The notes under the pieces: model-generated
What the model was told of the DNA's origin: nothing
Databases searched by the model: none
What the model saw: the letters and a program-made list of their open reading frames with translations, nothing else
Position numbers and translations under genes: made by a program
Assembly: GCF_026745355.1 (NCBI RefSeq)
Contig: NC_079209.1
Location: 31,344,944 to 31,408,943 of the forward strand
DNA from: Beta vulgaris subsp. vulgaris
Lineage: Eukaryota > Streptophyta > Magnoliopsida > Caryophyllales > Amaranthaceae
Reading direction: 5' to 3'
DNA length: 64,000 bases
Shown here: piece by piece, positions 45,655 through 57,776 of the stretch
Position numbering within the stretch: the first letter of the stretch is position 1
Layout of the letters: each line of letters opens with the position of its first letter

Positions 45655-46044
45655 GTAACAAAAGTGGGGGAGGATCTAAACCTATAATGAACTAAAGCAT
45701 CCAAGTAGGCCAGTTTCATTTCATTAAGACAAAGTAAAATAGGTTGATTAGTAGAAATGACCCAATTTAAGTAAGGAATTTGAGGGGAAGCAAGGTCGTT
45801 AAGACCCCTACAATTATAAGAGATCATCTTCATGCATGGACATTGGTTGGTTGTTTAGAGCCAACCAACTCACTTGAAGGTGAAAGAGAAAGGACCAAGG
45901 AGAAATTGGAATCAAGTTCCATACTAACTGGCTTTGCAGTAGAAGATTGGGTGTCATGATATTTTGAGACATCAAGCTTGAATTTTTGGTTCACACAACC
46001 ATCATAATCAATCTCGGGGAGGGTTCTTTTTGTCCATGTTGATG
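45655..46044 (-). pseudogene. LINE-A segment 2: start of endonuclease domain
   Basis: On the minus strand MKMISYNCRGLNDLASPQIP begins at 45833 and runs to NQPILLCLNEMKLAYLDALV; it matches the L1-type endonuclease N terminus. The upstream part (45834-46044) is shared with the + strand fragment 36377-36706. Upstream it is cut by Tat-B (TSD at 46045-46049); downstream it is cut by the Stowaway MITE. Confidence 0.85.
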
Positions 46045-46049
46045 AGAGA

Positions 46050-46660
46050 TGTTGTAGCCTAAAAATCGACGGCTACTATGATGGCACGTGGCACCATCTC
46101 AGCTCTACATGTGGCATTTGCTTGGGCAGAGAAAAGTACAAAGGACTGCAGGTTCTTTGGGCTAAGGTACACTTTTCTGAGGAAAAGGTGTACTGAAAAG
46201 CTCCCTTGTGGCCCTAAAATTGTACTTAGGCCCAATGAAGTAAAGCCTGATTCAGCTAAAGGGTAAAATGTATTGACCAATCAGCACTTGCCATGTGTCC
46301 TGATATTATTGCTCAGCCAATCAGATGCTCCCAAATTAGGGTGACATCAAAGCACATCAGTCATTCCAAACAGTATAAATAGTCCTTGATTTCAGGAAAA
46401 GGTACGTTTTTTCAGAGCACAGTACTGTTATTCTGCCATAAATTCTCTCTCTCTAAAAGTTCCTCCATATCCCTGATATCTGACTTAAGCATCGGATGGG
46501 GAAATACCACCCAAACCTCCAGGGTAGGTCCCTTTTTGTAGCTTGCTGGTCAGAACTCCGGATCGAGATTCGAGTCCAATCATTGTTGCACAAGTCTCCA
46601 AATTAAAAACCTGAAGTTGGGAGTTGTTGTATTAGTTTACTAGTTTTACACTACGTAACA
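46050..46660 (+). repeat. Tat-B 5' LTR
   Basis: 611 bases. A TATA box TATAAATA is at 46374-46381, followed by CTCTCTCTCTAAAAG and by the ACTTAAGCATCGGA block also seen in the 60793-61376 LTR. The frame 46078-46266 lies inside the LTR and is repeated in the other LTR; it is not called. Confidence 0.95.
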
Positions 46661-46689
46661 TTTGGCGCCGTTTGTGGGGAGACGCAACA
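46661..46689 (+). promoter_or_regulatory. Tat-B primer binding site
   Basis: TTTGGCGCCGTTTGTGGGGA (46661-46680) directly follows the LTR. It pairs with a tRNA 3' end. The gag ATG at 46690 follows within ten bases. Confidence 0.85.
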
Positions 46690-48510
46690 ATGACGGATTG
46701 TCACTCATCAAATGTGGCGAGGAACAGAAGTTTCAGGGTTCAAGTAGAAGATATTGTAGATGATGAGACGCCACCCTGAGGACGGGACAGGCATCATGAT
46801 GCCGTTCATATTGAGGGAAGGACAGTGACCCATGTCATCCAGGAAAATCTTGGACTGACAGCTGGTCACTTAGAGAATGTCTTAAATCACTTCCAGAACA
46901 GGATGGCCGCTATCATAGAAGAGCAGATTAAGAACAATATGTTGTTCTTTCAGATAAGTCCAGGAGGAGAGGCAGCAGAGCCGTTCAAAGGGAGGTCGCA
47001 GGAGGGTCGTCCAGGAACCAGCCGGCCACCTCGGCCAAAGATGTCCAGGCCGCCTTCCAAAGGAAAGCAGCCAGATGTTAGTGACTCAAGGAGGAAGATG
47101 GACTAGAAGCTGGTAGTCCGTCCAAGAGACAATATTCCCCCTACCGGCCGTAAAATGGAGACGATGCTAGGGAGTATCTGGAAGCCAAGAGAGCTGCACC
47201 CAGCAGCGTTCAGCCTCTGGTTCCACTCCTTATATGAAGGACCCGTCATTGAGGCTTCCGTCCAGGACAGTAGGACGAAGTCATGGACCTTCGGCTTTTC
47301 AGCCCAAGTAAGAAAAAATAGTTTTGCAGCTAATGGTGTATAGGCGTCATGCCTTAACTAACACCTCTTCTAATCCGGTACTAAAGGAGTACCACCGGGA
47401 GCACATACCCATTGAGGGTCAGGTTGGGGCACTCCAGATCAATTAACCAACTCCTTTTTCGGTCAGAATTATGGAGTCCCCTCCTTTCCCAAAGGTTAAG
47501 CTCCTGACGATCGAGCCTTTTGATGGAACAACAGATCCAGATGATCATCTATCAGCCTATAAGCATCAGATGTATGTCCAAGGGGTGGACGATGCTACTT
47601 GTTGTAAAAATTCCCCGGCTACGTTGAAAGGGGTAGCTCAGAAGTGGTTCAACAATTTACCGCCTAACTCAGTAAAAAATTTCACTGAGCTCAGTATTAT
47701 TTTCACTAGTCACTTTGTGGCTAATCGTCAAGAACAAAAAACAAGCATGCACTTGGGTAAGGTGGTTCAAGGTCCTAAAGAGGCCTTGAGAGGTTATGTG
47801 AAGAGATTCAATCTAGAAGCATTGCAGATCCAGGATCTGAATGCGGGAGTGGCGTTTGACGCCTTCATCAGAGGTCTAAGACCTGGAAGCTTTAAGTTTG
47901 ATTTGGTAAAGAAGAAAATCACCACATTGACAGAGGCTTTGAAGGAAGCTGAAGCATTCATTCATGCCACGGAGGTTTGTGCTGAGGCAAAACAGCCGGA
48001 GGTAAAGAAAGTTGAAGAGGCTATTCAGCCAAAAAAGAATCCACCCAAGAAAGCTGAAACTTGGGCAATGACTTCTTGACCACCTCGTCCAAGAGGAGTA
48101 GGCGGTCTGAGCCGGCAGCCTCAGTTGAACCTATAGAGTTCAACAAAGATCAGTATTCCATTCTTATGGAAATTAAAGATCAGCATGAGCTGAAGGCGCC
48201 GGCTGAAATGAAGACGCCCTACTATAACAGGGATAAAAGCAAGTATTGTCATTTCCACAAGGATTGTGGTCATGAAACCAATGAGTGCAAGAATGTGAAG
48301 AGAGCATTAGAAGATCTGGCCCGAAAGGGAAAATGAACAATTATCTCCCTTCGTCAGGAAGGAAATTTCAGAAAAGAGATAACCGCCAAGGAAGAAAGAT
48401 GGATGGCGACAGCACGGTTGATGATGTTGGAATGGTCATTTCAGGAGGATTTGCGGCCAGAGGTCCAACAAACCGCGGCCACAATAACTATTTAAGGGAA
48501 CTCAGCTAGG
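46690..48510 (+). pseudogene. Tat-B gag
   Basis: ATG 46690 gives MTDCHSSNVARNRSF. A TGA near 46777, a TAG near 47104 and another near 47341 interrupt the N-terminal region, which is rich in Pro/Arg/Ser. The capsid core is in a shifted frame, 47471-48079: LTIEPFDGTTDPDDHLSAY, then KNSPATLKGVAQKWFNNLPP, NFTELSIIFTSHFV, EALRGYVKRFNLEALQI and AFIRGLRPGSF. A further shift leads to the nucleocapsid motif YCHFHKDCGHETNECKNVK near 48244-48300. Gag assembles the particle. The order and motif words match the Tat-A gag but are better preserved. Two frameshifts and three stops make it inactive. Confidence 0.88.
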
Positions 48511-51500
48511 TTATGCTCACTAACCAGGCCGAGTCTGATCCTTTCCCAAAATAGTGGTCAGCGAGCTGGACCGAGGTAAGATAAGGACGCCGCATGATGA
48601 CCCTCTAGTTGTGGAAATGAAGATTGCCAACCTCAGGGTTAGGCGAATTCTGATTGATACCGGAAGCTCTACTGATATAATCAGTGCTGATTGTTTGTCT
48701 CGATTGAAGTTTGATAAAAATGACTTGTGCCTGTAATCACCCTATAATCGGTTTCGGCGGAGGGATCATCCATCCCATGGGGACCGTCACTCTGCCCGTC
48801 AGGGTTGGGGAGAAAGATGCCGCCCGAACGTTTCTTGTGAAATTTTAGGTAGTACGAGACTTGACTGCTTATAATGTGATTCTCGGACGACCTACCTTAA
48901 AAATCATGAAGGCTGTTATTGTGACACACTTAATGCTGATGAAGTTTGAATGTGATGGGGGGAAGATTGGATCTCTATATGGAGATCAGCAAGCTGCTAG
49001 AGAATGTTATCTTACCACCCTCAAACCATCATCATGGAAAGAAAAGGAAGACCGTATGGAGGGCAGAGAGGAATTATTCGGCCGAGAAAATGAAGGTCGT
49101 CAGATTATTGAGTTAAAGCAAGAAGTAGAAAAAGTGAAAGTGCTACCTCTTCCTGAGAGCAAGCCGTCAGAAAAGAAAGTGTTTGGCTATTAAAGAGGAA
49201 AAGAATTCATCTGAAGAGGTTATGGCTATAATGAGCCTGGGACTAGAACGTCCAAGCGGTGAAAGCCGGTAGAAATCTGTTTGCGACCAGACGTCCAGAA
49301 AGGACATTGAAGATTGGGTCCGTCCTAATTCGGAAATCAGGGACGCTTTGATCAAGCTGCTAAGAGAATTTGAAGATGTTTTGCCTATCCGTAGATGAAA
49401 TGCCTGGGATAGATCCTGAGGTGGCGGTGCATAAGCTAAACATTGAGCCGGGGCAGAAGCCCGTCGGCAAAAGAAGAGGCATCTTGGGCCGGCCAGGAAT
49501 CAGGCCGTTGACCAAGAGGTTCAGAAGCTGCTAAGTCTAAGTTTATCGTGAAACTTATTATCCAGATTGGGTGGGAAATGTGGTAATGGTTTCGAAGCCT
49601 AATGGCACGTGGAGGATGTGTGTGGATTACACGGATTTAAACAAGGCTTGTCCTAAAGACAGCTTTCCCTTGCCCAAAATTGATCGGCTGGTTGATTCTA
49701 CAGCAGGGCATGCACTGCTTAGTTTCATGGACGCCTACTCAGGTTTCCACCAGATTCCCATGTGGCCAGACTCCCTTCATCACAGAAAAAGGGTTGTATG
49801 GCTGGCTCCGGATGCCCTTCGGCCTGAGAAATCGCCACCACCTTTCAAAGGCTTATCAACAATGTGTTTCAACCACAGCTTGGGAGCAATATGGAAGCTT
49901 ATATCGATGATATGATCGTCAAGAGTCGAGAAGAAAAGGATCATCTAGATGATTTAAGAGAAACTTTCCTCACTTTGAGGAAGTACAAGTTAAAGCTCAA
50001 TCCGTAGAAATGCGTATTCGGCGTAGTAGCTGGAAATTTCTGGGGTTTTTGGTCGATCAGCGAGGGATTGAGGCCAACCCCGACAAAATTCAAGCAATCA
50101 TGAATATGACCTCGCCGTCTAAGGTCAAAGAAGTTCAGCGTCTGACGGGATGTCTGGCTGCCCTTGGACAGTTTCTTTCAAAATCAGGAGAGAAATGTCA
50201 CCACTTCTTTGCAACCATTAAAAAGAATGCCAAGTTTGAATGGACGGAAGAAGTTGAGGTTGCGCTTCAGCAAGTTAAAGATCATCTTCGGCAGCTCCCT
50301 AGGCTGATCAGTCCGGCCGAGGGAGAAAAACTATACGTTTACCTGGCTGTGTCTCCATTCGCGGTAAGCGTTGTTCTCTTCGCTGAGAGAGATCAGTGCA
50401 AATACCCGTCTATTTTGTTATCCATGTCCTAAAAACGCGGAAGGCAGGTATTCGTCAATTGAGAAGTTCGGCCTGCGCTGTTAATGGCCAGCCGGAAGTT
50501 AAGGCCTTACTTTCTACCATAGCATTCTTGTTTATACAATCAGCCACTAGCAGTATTGCATAAGATGGACGCATCTGGCGAATGTTGAAATGGGCGTTGA
50601 GCTCAATATGTTTGACTTAACATTCGAGCCTCGAAAGGCAATCAAGGGCAAGCTCTAGCGGATTTATTGTAGAGCTTACCCGGCCTATGGTAGAAAGCGT
50701 CCAAGACCAGCAGAGGGAAGAGGCATTGGACCCTAATGGTGGACGGATCCTCCACTGCGAATGGATGTGGGCGGGATCATTTTCCAATCACCAGAAGGGG
50801 ATAAATTTGAGTATGCAATGAAGTTCAATTCCAGGCCTCAAACAAGAGGCAGAGTATGAAGCTCTCTTAGCCGGCATAAAAATGTGCAAACGCGGTGGGC
50901 CCTAGAGATTGAGGCTAAAACTGACTCTTGCTGTGGTCAGCCAAGTGAACGGAGATTTTGAGTGTAAGGAGGCGTCCATGGTAAATATATGAACTTAGTC
51001 AAAGAGGAGATCAAGGCTTTGAAACGATTCGTCCTAGATCAAGTGCCTAGATTTGAAAACTATCAGGCTGATGCCCTTTCTAAGCTAGCCAGTTCGGCTG
51101 AAGGGGATGCCCCAAGAACAGTCTTCTGGGAGGTCAAGGCGGCCAAGAACATTGATGCCGAGGAAGTTCTGATACTCAGCCGGGAAGATAAGTGGATGAG
51201 TCCTATTATTGAGTACAAGAAGACAGGACGGTTGCCTCTTGATCCTTTAGAAGCTAAGTACGTGAAGCCTAGGGACAAGTGGTTTGAATTGTGGAATGAG
51301 ACTCTATACAAAAAATCCTTCAACGGCCTCTTCTTAAGTGCATCAGCAGGAAGGAGGGATTGGACGTTTTAAAGAGCTGCATGAAGGAGCTTGTGCTTCC
51401 CACATTGGAGGAGAGCTTAGGAGAAAAGGCTCTGAGGACTGGCTATTTTTGGCGACCTTGAAGGAGAGCCTTGCTCTACGCCAAGAAATGTGATAGTTGC

Positions 51501-52408
51501 CAAAAGCATGGCAACATCTATCAAAGCCGTCCAATTACTTAACTCCAATCTCTTCCCTCTTCCCTTTGCTAAATGGGGAATGGATATTCTTGGCCCCTTT
51601 CCTATTGCTGCCGGCCAGAAAAAGTTTGTAATAGTAGTGTTGACTACTTTACAAAATGGGTTGAAGCCGAAGCATTAAGAGGCATTACCACCAATGACGT
51701 CAAAGGGTTCATCTGGAAGAACCTCATCCTAAGGTTTGGTATGCCCAGTCGATCGTCTTTGACAATGGACCGAGTTTGAAACACCCAAGCTTCTCAATGG
51801 TTGGCCGATCTAGGAATCAAATCTCACTTTGCTGTCGTGGCTCATCCACAGGGGCAGGTCCAGGCTTTTACTAAGATCTTGTCGGCCGCAATCAAAAAGA
51901 AGTTGGATAATGTAAGGGGACTTTGGGTAGAAGAATTGCAGCTGGTCTTATGGTCAATAAGGACAACGGCCAAGAACTCCACGGGAGAAACTCCATTCAT
52001 GCTGGTACATGGCTCTGAGGCCGTCCTTCCTATAGAAATTGAAGAGCCAACCCTGAGGGTGATGATGTACTCAGAAGATGCTAATTGGGAATCTCTTCGG
52101 ACGGCTTTGGACTTAGTCCCTGAAGTTAGGGGCAATACTTTGCTGAGGGCGCAACTCTACAAGTTAAGGATGGCAAGGGAGTTTAACAAAAGAGTTGCAA
52201 GGCGTCCATTGAAGCTTGGAGACCTCGTCTTGAGGAAGATGGAAGCAGTCGGCCGAGCCAAGGAGCTAGGAAAGCTCACCCTAATTGGGAAGGACCCTAC
52301 AAAATATTCGAAGTAGTGCAGAATGGCACCTTTCGTCTGGAAGGCATGGACGGACATTCTATTCCTAGGACGTGGAATTTTGATACTTTGAAGAAATACT
52401 TTGTTTAG
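48511..52408 (+). pseudogene. Tat-B pol: protease, RT, RNase H, integrase
   Basis: Protease: RILIDTGSSTDIISADCLSR near 48650. RT: VVMVSKPNGTWRMCVDYTDL near 49580, then CPKDSFPLPKIDRLVD, SFMDAYSGFHQIPM and YIDDMIVKSREEKD near 49902 (catalytic YIDD); the connection is FLGFLVDQRGIEANPDKIQA near 50030. RNase H segments are at about 50250-50700 and 50800-51080, the latter with ENYQADALSKLASSAEGD. Integrase: HEGACASHIGG and CDSCQKHGN (zinc finger) near 51385-51510, KWGMDILGPFP near 51570, IWKNLILRFGMPS near 51715, then 51801-52316 with WSIRTTAKNSTGETPFMLVH and FNKRVARRPLKLGDLVLRKM. At least six frame changes and several stops are present. The layout is Tat-lineage. Confidence 0.9.
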
Positions 52409-53410
52409 GGTATCTTGACAAATTGTAATCTACTCTTAATGCATTACAATGAAAAAAGTAGAATGTATACATGTACCTTGACTATCCGTCAAGCAAAATT
52501 CATATAATACAGCTCTACTTCTCTATGACTCTCTGTTTGATTTATTTTCTTAAGTTATATACTATCGTCCAAAGCTAACTAATATAACAGAGCAGCAAGA
52601 CAACGCACCTTCTATTAGGAGATCGGCCAACATGTTATCATCCTAAAATGGATAATTACATAAAATTGGCCGCTTGTTTACTTAAAGAGTTAAACATCTC
52701 CTAAACAAGGTCGGCTGGAATTAGGACGCCTTAGTAAAGGTATCCTACTTTCCCCAAAAGCCAAAATTAGAAATAACAACCTTAGTAAAGGACAAGTTAT
52801 TTCATAATTCAACAAAGATGGACGGTTGCAATCATCTTCTAAAAACGTCCAAGTTATTTAGAAAATTATGGCCTTTTCTCCTTCTTGAACAAAGGAAGCT
52901 TATCAAAACCTCCTCGTCCAAGAAGGGGGGCATATAGGGGCATAATTTATTAAAAATGACTAAGTCTTTGTCCAATGATGAATGATTGTCCAGATTCAGG
53001 CCGAACTAGTTATTAACTTAGCACTTTTTAAACAAGTTTTTGCCTAGGCATCTGGGCAACGTCCTGACCTACTCGTCCAAAAAAAAAAGAGCTATTGGTT
53101 CAGACGAAGTAGATTATGACTAATTGTTTTCCATACTTGAGCATTAATAATTGGGCAACTGATATCTATGTCTTGATACACTCGGCCAAAAGAGTTGTTG
53201 GATCAAACGAAGTGCCCTAGTACTTAAGCATAAATGTTCGATTATGAAAAAAGGCATCCATTGCATGAAAGAGTAAAAGCATTGGAAATGAAGAAAGATA
53301 ATTTTTATACATGAAAAGAGAGATTACAAGCTAATCTAAAAGTTACAAAACTACACTAGAAAGCTATAAGTACAAAAAGGCATGCGGCCGAGAGAGGGGA
53401 ATGGAGAAAG
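52409..53410. other. Tat-B spacer between pol and antisense ORF
   Basis: About 1 kb without a gene. Words such as GTCC and GGCCG recur (CGTCCAAG, CTCGTCCAA, TCGGCC), a feature also seen in the repeat array at 54930-55140. Confidence 0.5.
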
Positions 53411-56400
53411 CTAGGTCTCGGGAGGAATGTCGTTCTCTTCGTGGGCTTCAGTTTCGTCCTCTTCCTCGTCTTCTGTCGATTCCTGGAAGACGGGGGGTTC
53501 CTCCCCTTTAGTGTTAGCCTTGTGCAGGCTCTCCTGAAATTCTAGTCGACGAACATACCTGAGGACGTCGTCCTCCTCGGCTAGCATTTCAAAGGCCTGC
53601 ACAGCCCAGGCCTTCGAAGTATTGATTACTTCATTCATAGCTTCCTTGGCCACCTCCTCAGTGGCCGAAAGTTCTAATTTCAGCATGTGGCCCTTCCCTC
53701 GGACAAAGTGGTTCTCTCTCCTGAGTTCCGCCGCGGCCATCAAGGCCACATCCCTCTCCTGCCGAATAGCATCTTTCTCGTCCAGAAGACTGATCAGCCG
53801 GAGGAGATAATTCTTGATTTGGACCTCCATCTCAGCCGACCGTTTTTCCCAGGCTGTTTTTGACTGCTGGTGCAGTAACTCCTGCTCGGCTATAGAATAC
53901 TGGGCATGGTTGGCACCCTTAGTAACATCAGCGGTAAGCTTCTTGTTCTCTTTCCTCAGCTGTCATGCCCCGTCTTCGGCCATAAAACTGCGAGCAAAGA
54001 GCTATCAAAGGAAAAACGGAAAGTGTTAGGACGGATGCAAAATTGAGGAAATATATCTAAGTATAAAATTTCAAAGCGTCTAAAGAAAAGTTACCTCTGC
54101 AGCTAGTTGAGAGTTGAGACATGCAACCGACATGCCTTGATGAGGCTCCCCTCAAACCCCTGGTGTAAGTTTCAGGGAAGCATTTGAAAAGCTCCAGCTT
54201 GAGCTTCTCTCTGTCCGCCGAGCTCATCTTCGAGAAAGCGCCCGAAGATTCGTCGTCAGAAAGAGTTGGAGAGCCGGCCGGAGCTTCATCAGCTTTGCCC
54301 TTCCCCTTATTTGAAAGAGGTGACTCGTCAGTATTTCTGACGGGTATAACGACAGTCTGACGGTTGGAGGGACTCATTGGCCGCCCGCCAACCCGAAGGG
54401 TTCTAACGACATTTGAATAGTAAGACTCACAAGAAGAACGTGAGGTCGTCCTATATGCCTCTGGCATTTGGCCTACCAGTTTGGTCACCGGACCTGAGAA
54501 GGCTGACCCATCCACAGCCGCATCCAAGTCAATGATCGGCTAATCGGTGGCAGAAGGGCTGGAAGGACCGGTATAGGTCACCATGGCCAGATCGTCAGCC
54601 ATGGGAAGCTCTTCTTTGGCCGAAATTTCTTCCTTGGCCGGAATCTCTATTTCAACCTTGGGAATTGGCTAAGTTTTCTTCTTTTTGGTCGTGAACCCCT
54701 TTGCCTTTTTAGGAGGAGGGGCCTCACTGGTATTGGCATGTCTCTTCTTGGCGACTGGTTTCTCCGCCAACGCCTTAGACGTTGGAGCATTTTTCTGAAA
54801 AAAGCAAAAGTTAAAGGGATCAGAAGAAGCTGGAGCCCGTCCGAGTGAAACTTCATGACCCTCTCCCCTCCGGAGAAGGAGCTCGTCCTAAAGTTATCTC
54901 AAAATGCTCTGTTCTTCAAAGAGGTAAGCCGTTCAGAGCAAAGTCAGGACGATCTGCTCTTCGAGGAAGCAAGGCGTCCAATATAAAATTAGGACGATCT
55001 GCTCCTCGAGGAAGCAAGGCGTCCAGAACAAAGTCAGGACGATTTGCTCTTCGAAGAAGCAAGGCATCCAAAATGAAATTAGGACGATCTACTCCTCGAA
55101 GAAGCAAGGCGTCCAAAATAGAGTTAGGACGACCTGCGTCAGGGAGAACGAGTTCGTCCAGAAATCAATCAAGGGCGCTCTGCTCTTTGACGAAGGAAAA
55201 CGTCCAGAAAAATCTAGGACGCTTTGCTCCATAAAGAACGAACTCGTCCAGAGTCAGCACAGGACGTTTCAAAAAAAAAAAAAAAAAGACTATACCAGCG
55301 TATCTGTTCTTTTTTCAGCACCGGTCTTGCTGAACTCCTTCCAGAGGGAGTCTGTGAACTTAGACGCACTCATATCTCCCTTCTAAGACTTTCTAAGTTT
55401 CGCCTTGGTTGAATCTACATAAGATAAGAAAGCATGGTGAAAATCCTAAACTTAGGACGAAGGCATTTACTTAGAGTTTATTGAAGGGTATACCTCTATC
55501 CGCGGTCGGCCTGAAACTGGCCGCGACCAAGAAATCGTCGCTGTAAAACATCTCCTTGTAAGGGATCCAGTTGGACGGACCCTTGAAGGAGATGTCATTG
55601 ATGGAATACTCCGAGACCTTAAAGTATTCCATCAACTCCTCAGCCGAGCTGTTCTCCATCTCCAGAAAGAACGCTGTTCCTCCAGTGTTGGTAGCACTCC
55701 GGCTAGTAAAGCGATACCGTCTGGCTACCGCCTCATTGGGAGCTTGGACGAACAAGAACTCGGCCTTCCAAGCATGCATCTTGGACGTCTTGTCCCAAGA
55801 CGTCATGTAGCCTTGCCGATTACAAACACTAACCCAAACCCCATTAACAGTTTTGGGAACCTTGGAGACATAGTGCATTTGTGAGAAAGCCGCCATGGAC
55901 GGATCGACGCCCTTAAACTCACAGACGGCTATGAAAGTCAGGATGTTTTGCCATGAATTTGGGGCAAGTTGATTAAGTCCTATGTTGTAGTAATAGAGAA
56001 GTGGAGTGATAAAGGGATGTAGAGGAAAACGCAGTCCGGCATCTAAGGCCAGACAATAAACAGCGAAATGGCCAGCAAGAGCACTAAGTATAGTGTCCTC
56101 CCGGCCAGGAAGAACAAACCGATACCCCGACATGGGTATGGCTGAAGAAAGGTGGTCAAGATGGCGACCTACTCATCCTAGCCAGACGCTTTCGGCCAAG
56201 ATATATCTAGGGTCAGACAAGGGGCCAAGGCGCCGCCTTATCTCAGAAGAGGTGGTGGATGGCTCGTCTGAGTCGCTAGCTGTGTTAGAAGAGGTGTCGG
56301 CCTCATTCGACTCATATGAGGCCGCCCTTGGAATTGACGGGTTGGGCTTTGGAGAGCCCCGAACTTCACATTCCTCCTGGACGAGTTCAGGAGACGGACT

Positions 56401-56721
56401 AGGGTTCGCAGGACGAGCGCTTTGGATTTCTCTCTCTCCATCAGCGGGAATCCGTCCAGTTGATGTCTCCCTTTCTGAGCTAGAGGCCAGCATGTTAACC
56501 CCTCTTCTGATACGAGTCGTCTGCTTGACGCGCGCCAGATTACCCTGCAAAGGTAAAGACTCGATCGTCTGACTATGTCGTCCATGGCTAAAGAAAAAGA
56601 ATGCATGTCCGGCCGAGATAGGTCCAACTCTAGAAGATGCCGAGGAAGTCAGGCCCTCTGTTCTAGGCTTAGTACCAACCCTTGAGCGGCCGGGATTGTT
56701 CGATGAAGAAGACGAATCCAT
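53411..56721 (-). pseudogene. Tat-B antisense ORF (gypsy-type transposon domain)
   Basis: On the minus strand, ATG 56721 opens a Ser/Arg-rich N-terminal segment to about 56176. From 56133 to 55471 comes a well-kept domain: LSALAGHFAVYCLALDAGLR, FPLHPFITPLLYYYNIGLNQ, LAPNSWQNILTFIAVCEFKG and MTSWDKTSKMHAWKAEFLF. This matches the plant putative gypsy-type transposon domain (PF04195 family). A repeat-rich zone follows, then 54527-54057 (Ser/Gly-rich, SPTLSDDESSGAFSKMSS) and 53830-53411, a coiled coil with an acidic tail (STEDEEEDETEAHEEND). Such antisense ORFs are known in Tat elements; the function is unknown. Stops and gaps between segments could be introns or lesions. Tat-A carries the same tail in the same place. 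Confidence 0.85.
54920..55145. repeat. 45-bp tandem repeat inside the antisense ORF region
   Basis: The unit TCGAGGAAGCAAGGCGTCCA with AGGACGATCTGCTC recurs about five times at a period of 45 (e.g. 54962 and 55007). 45 is a multiple of three, so both strands stay open: + reads repeats like RSALRGSKAS, - reads repeats like DALLLRG. Copies diverge slightly. Confidence 0.85.
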
Positions 56722-57121
56722 TTTCTCAAAATATGATTGAAAATATAAAAGAAATGAATGAAGAAATACCTGTAGATGAAAGCTCAGACGAATGTCAAAG
56801 ACGAATTGAAATCTCGGACGAGCGGAGTAGCAGTTTGCAAGAGCTTGGACAGGAGTAAATTCTCTCTCTAAAAAGCTCAGTAAAAATTGCAGAGTCTCTC
56901 TCTCTAGAAAATTTCTCAGCGATGTTAAAATGATTTCAGAAACGACAAGGTCACATATTTATAGAGGGGTGAACATGACCCCCCTCATCCAGTGAAAATA
57001 ACCGTTGCACTTAAGGGTTTTGACCTGTGGAGACCGGCAAAATGGCGCCTCTTTTTTGAAAAAGAAGATGGCAGTTCCAGGTCGGTTAAAAGAGGAAGAT
57101 CAACCGTCTTGGTGCCTAATA

Positions 57122-57147
57122 GGTAACTCCCTCTTTTAAGGGGCAAA
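57122..57147 (+). promoter_or_regulatory. Tat-B polypurine tract
   Basis: TTTTAAGGGGCAAA lies directly before the 3' LTR start at 57148 and is the expected primer for plus-strand DNA synthesis. Confidence 0.75.
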
Positions 57148-57771
57148 TGTTGTAGCCTAAAAATTGGCGGCTACTATGATGGCACGTGGCACCATCTCAG
57201 CTCTACATGTGGCATTTGCTTGGGCAGAGAAAAGTACAATGGTCTGTAGGTTCTTTGGGCTAAGGTACACTTTTCTGAGGAAAAGGTGTACTGAAAAGCT
57301 CCCTTGTGGCCCTAAAATTGTACTTAGGCCCAATGAAGTAAAGCCTGATTCAGCTAAAGGGTAAAATGTATTAACCAATCAGCACTTGCCACGTGTCCTG
57401 ATATTATTGCTCAGTCAATCAGATGCTCCCAAATTAGGGTGACATCAAGGCACAACAGTCATTCCAAATAGTATAAATAGTCCTTGATTTCATGAAAAGG
57501 TACGCTTTTTCAGAGCACAGTACTGTTATTCTGCCATAAATTCTCTCTCTCTACTTTCTCTCTCTAAAAGTTCCTCCATATCCCTGATATCTGACTTAAG
57601 CATCGGAGGGGGAAATACCACCCAAACCTCCAGGGTAGGTCCCTTTTTGTAGGTTGCTGGTCAGAACTCCGGATCGAAATTCGAGTCCAATCATTGTTGC
57701 ACAAGTCTCCAAATTAAGAACCTGAAGTTGGGAGTTGTTGTATTAGTTTACTAGTTTTACACTACGTAACA
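57148..57771 (+). repeat. Tat-B 3' LTR
   Basis: 624 bases. It matches the 5' LTR with few substitutions, plus a short extra TACTTTCTCTCTC-like duplication near 57550. TATA box at 57472-57479. The few differences indicate a fairly recent insertion. Confidence 0.95.
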
Positions 57772-57776
57772 AGAGA

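Larger units (their letters stand above)
46050..57771 (+). mobile_element. Tat-B: complete Tat-lineage Ty3/gypsy retrotransposon
   Basis: LTRs at 46050-46660 and 57148-57771 start TGTTGTAGCC and end CGTAACA; the 5-bp target duplication AGAGA flanks the element (46045-46049 and 57772-57776). Order: LTR, PBS, gag, protease, RT, RNase H, integrase, spacer, an antisense ORF on the minus strand, polypurine tract, LTR. All expected parts are present over 11.7 kb, but gag and pol contain stops and shifts. It is inserted in LINE-A. Confidence 0.95.

Noticed and set aside
46078..46266. 62-residue frame repeated at 57164-57364
   Set aside because: It is inside the Tat-B LTR, so the duplication follows from the LTR pair; no known domain.
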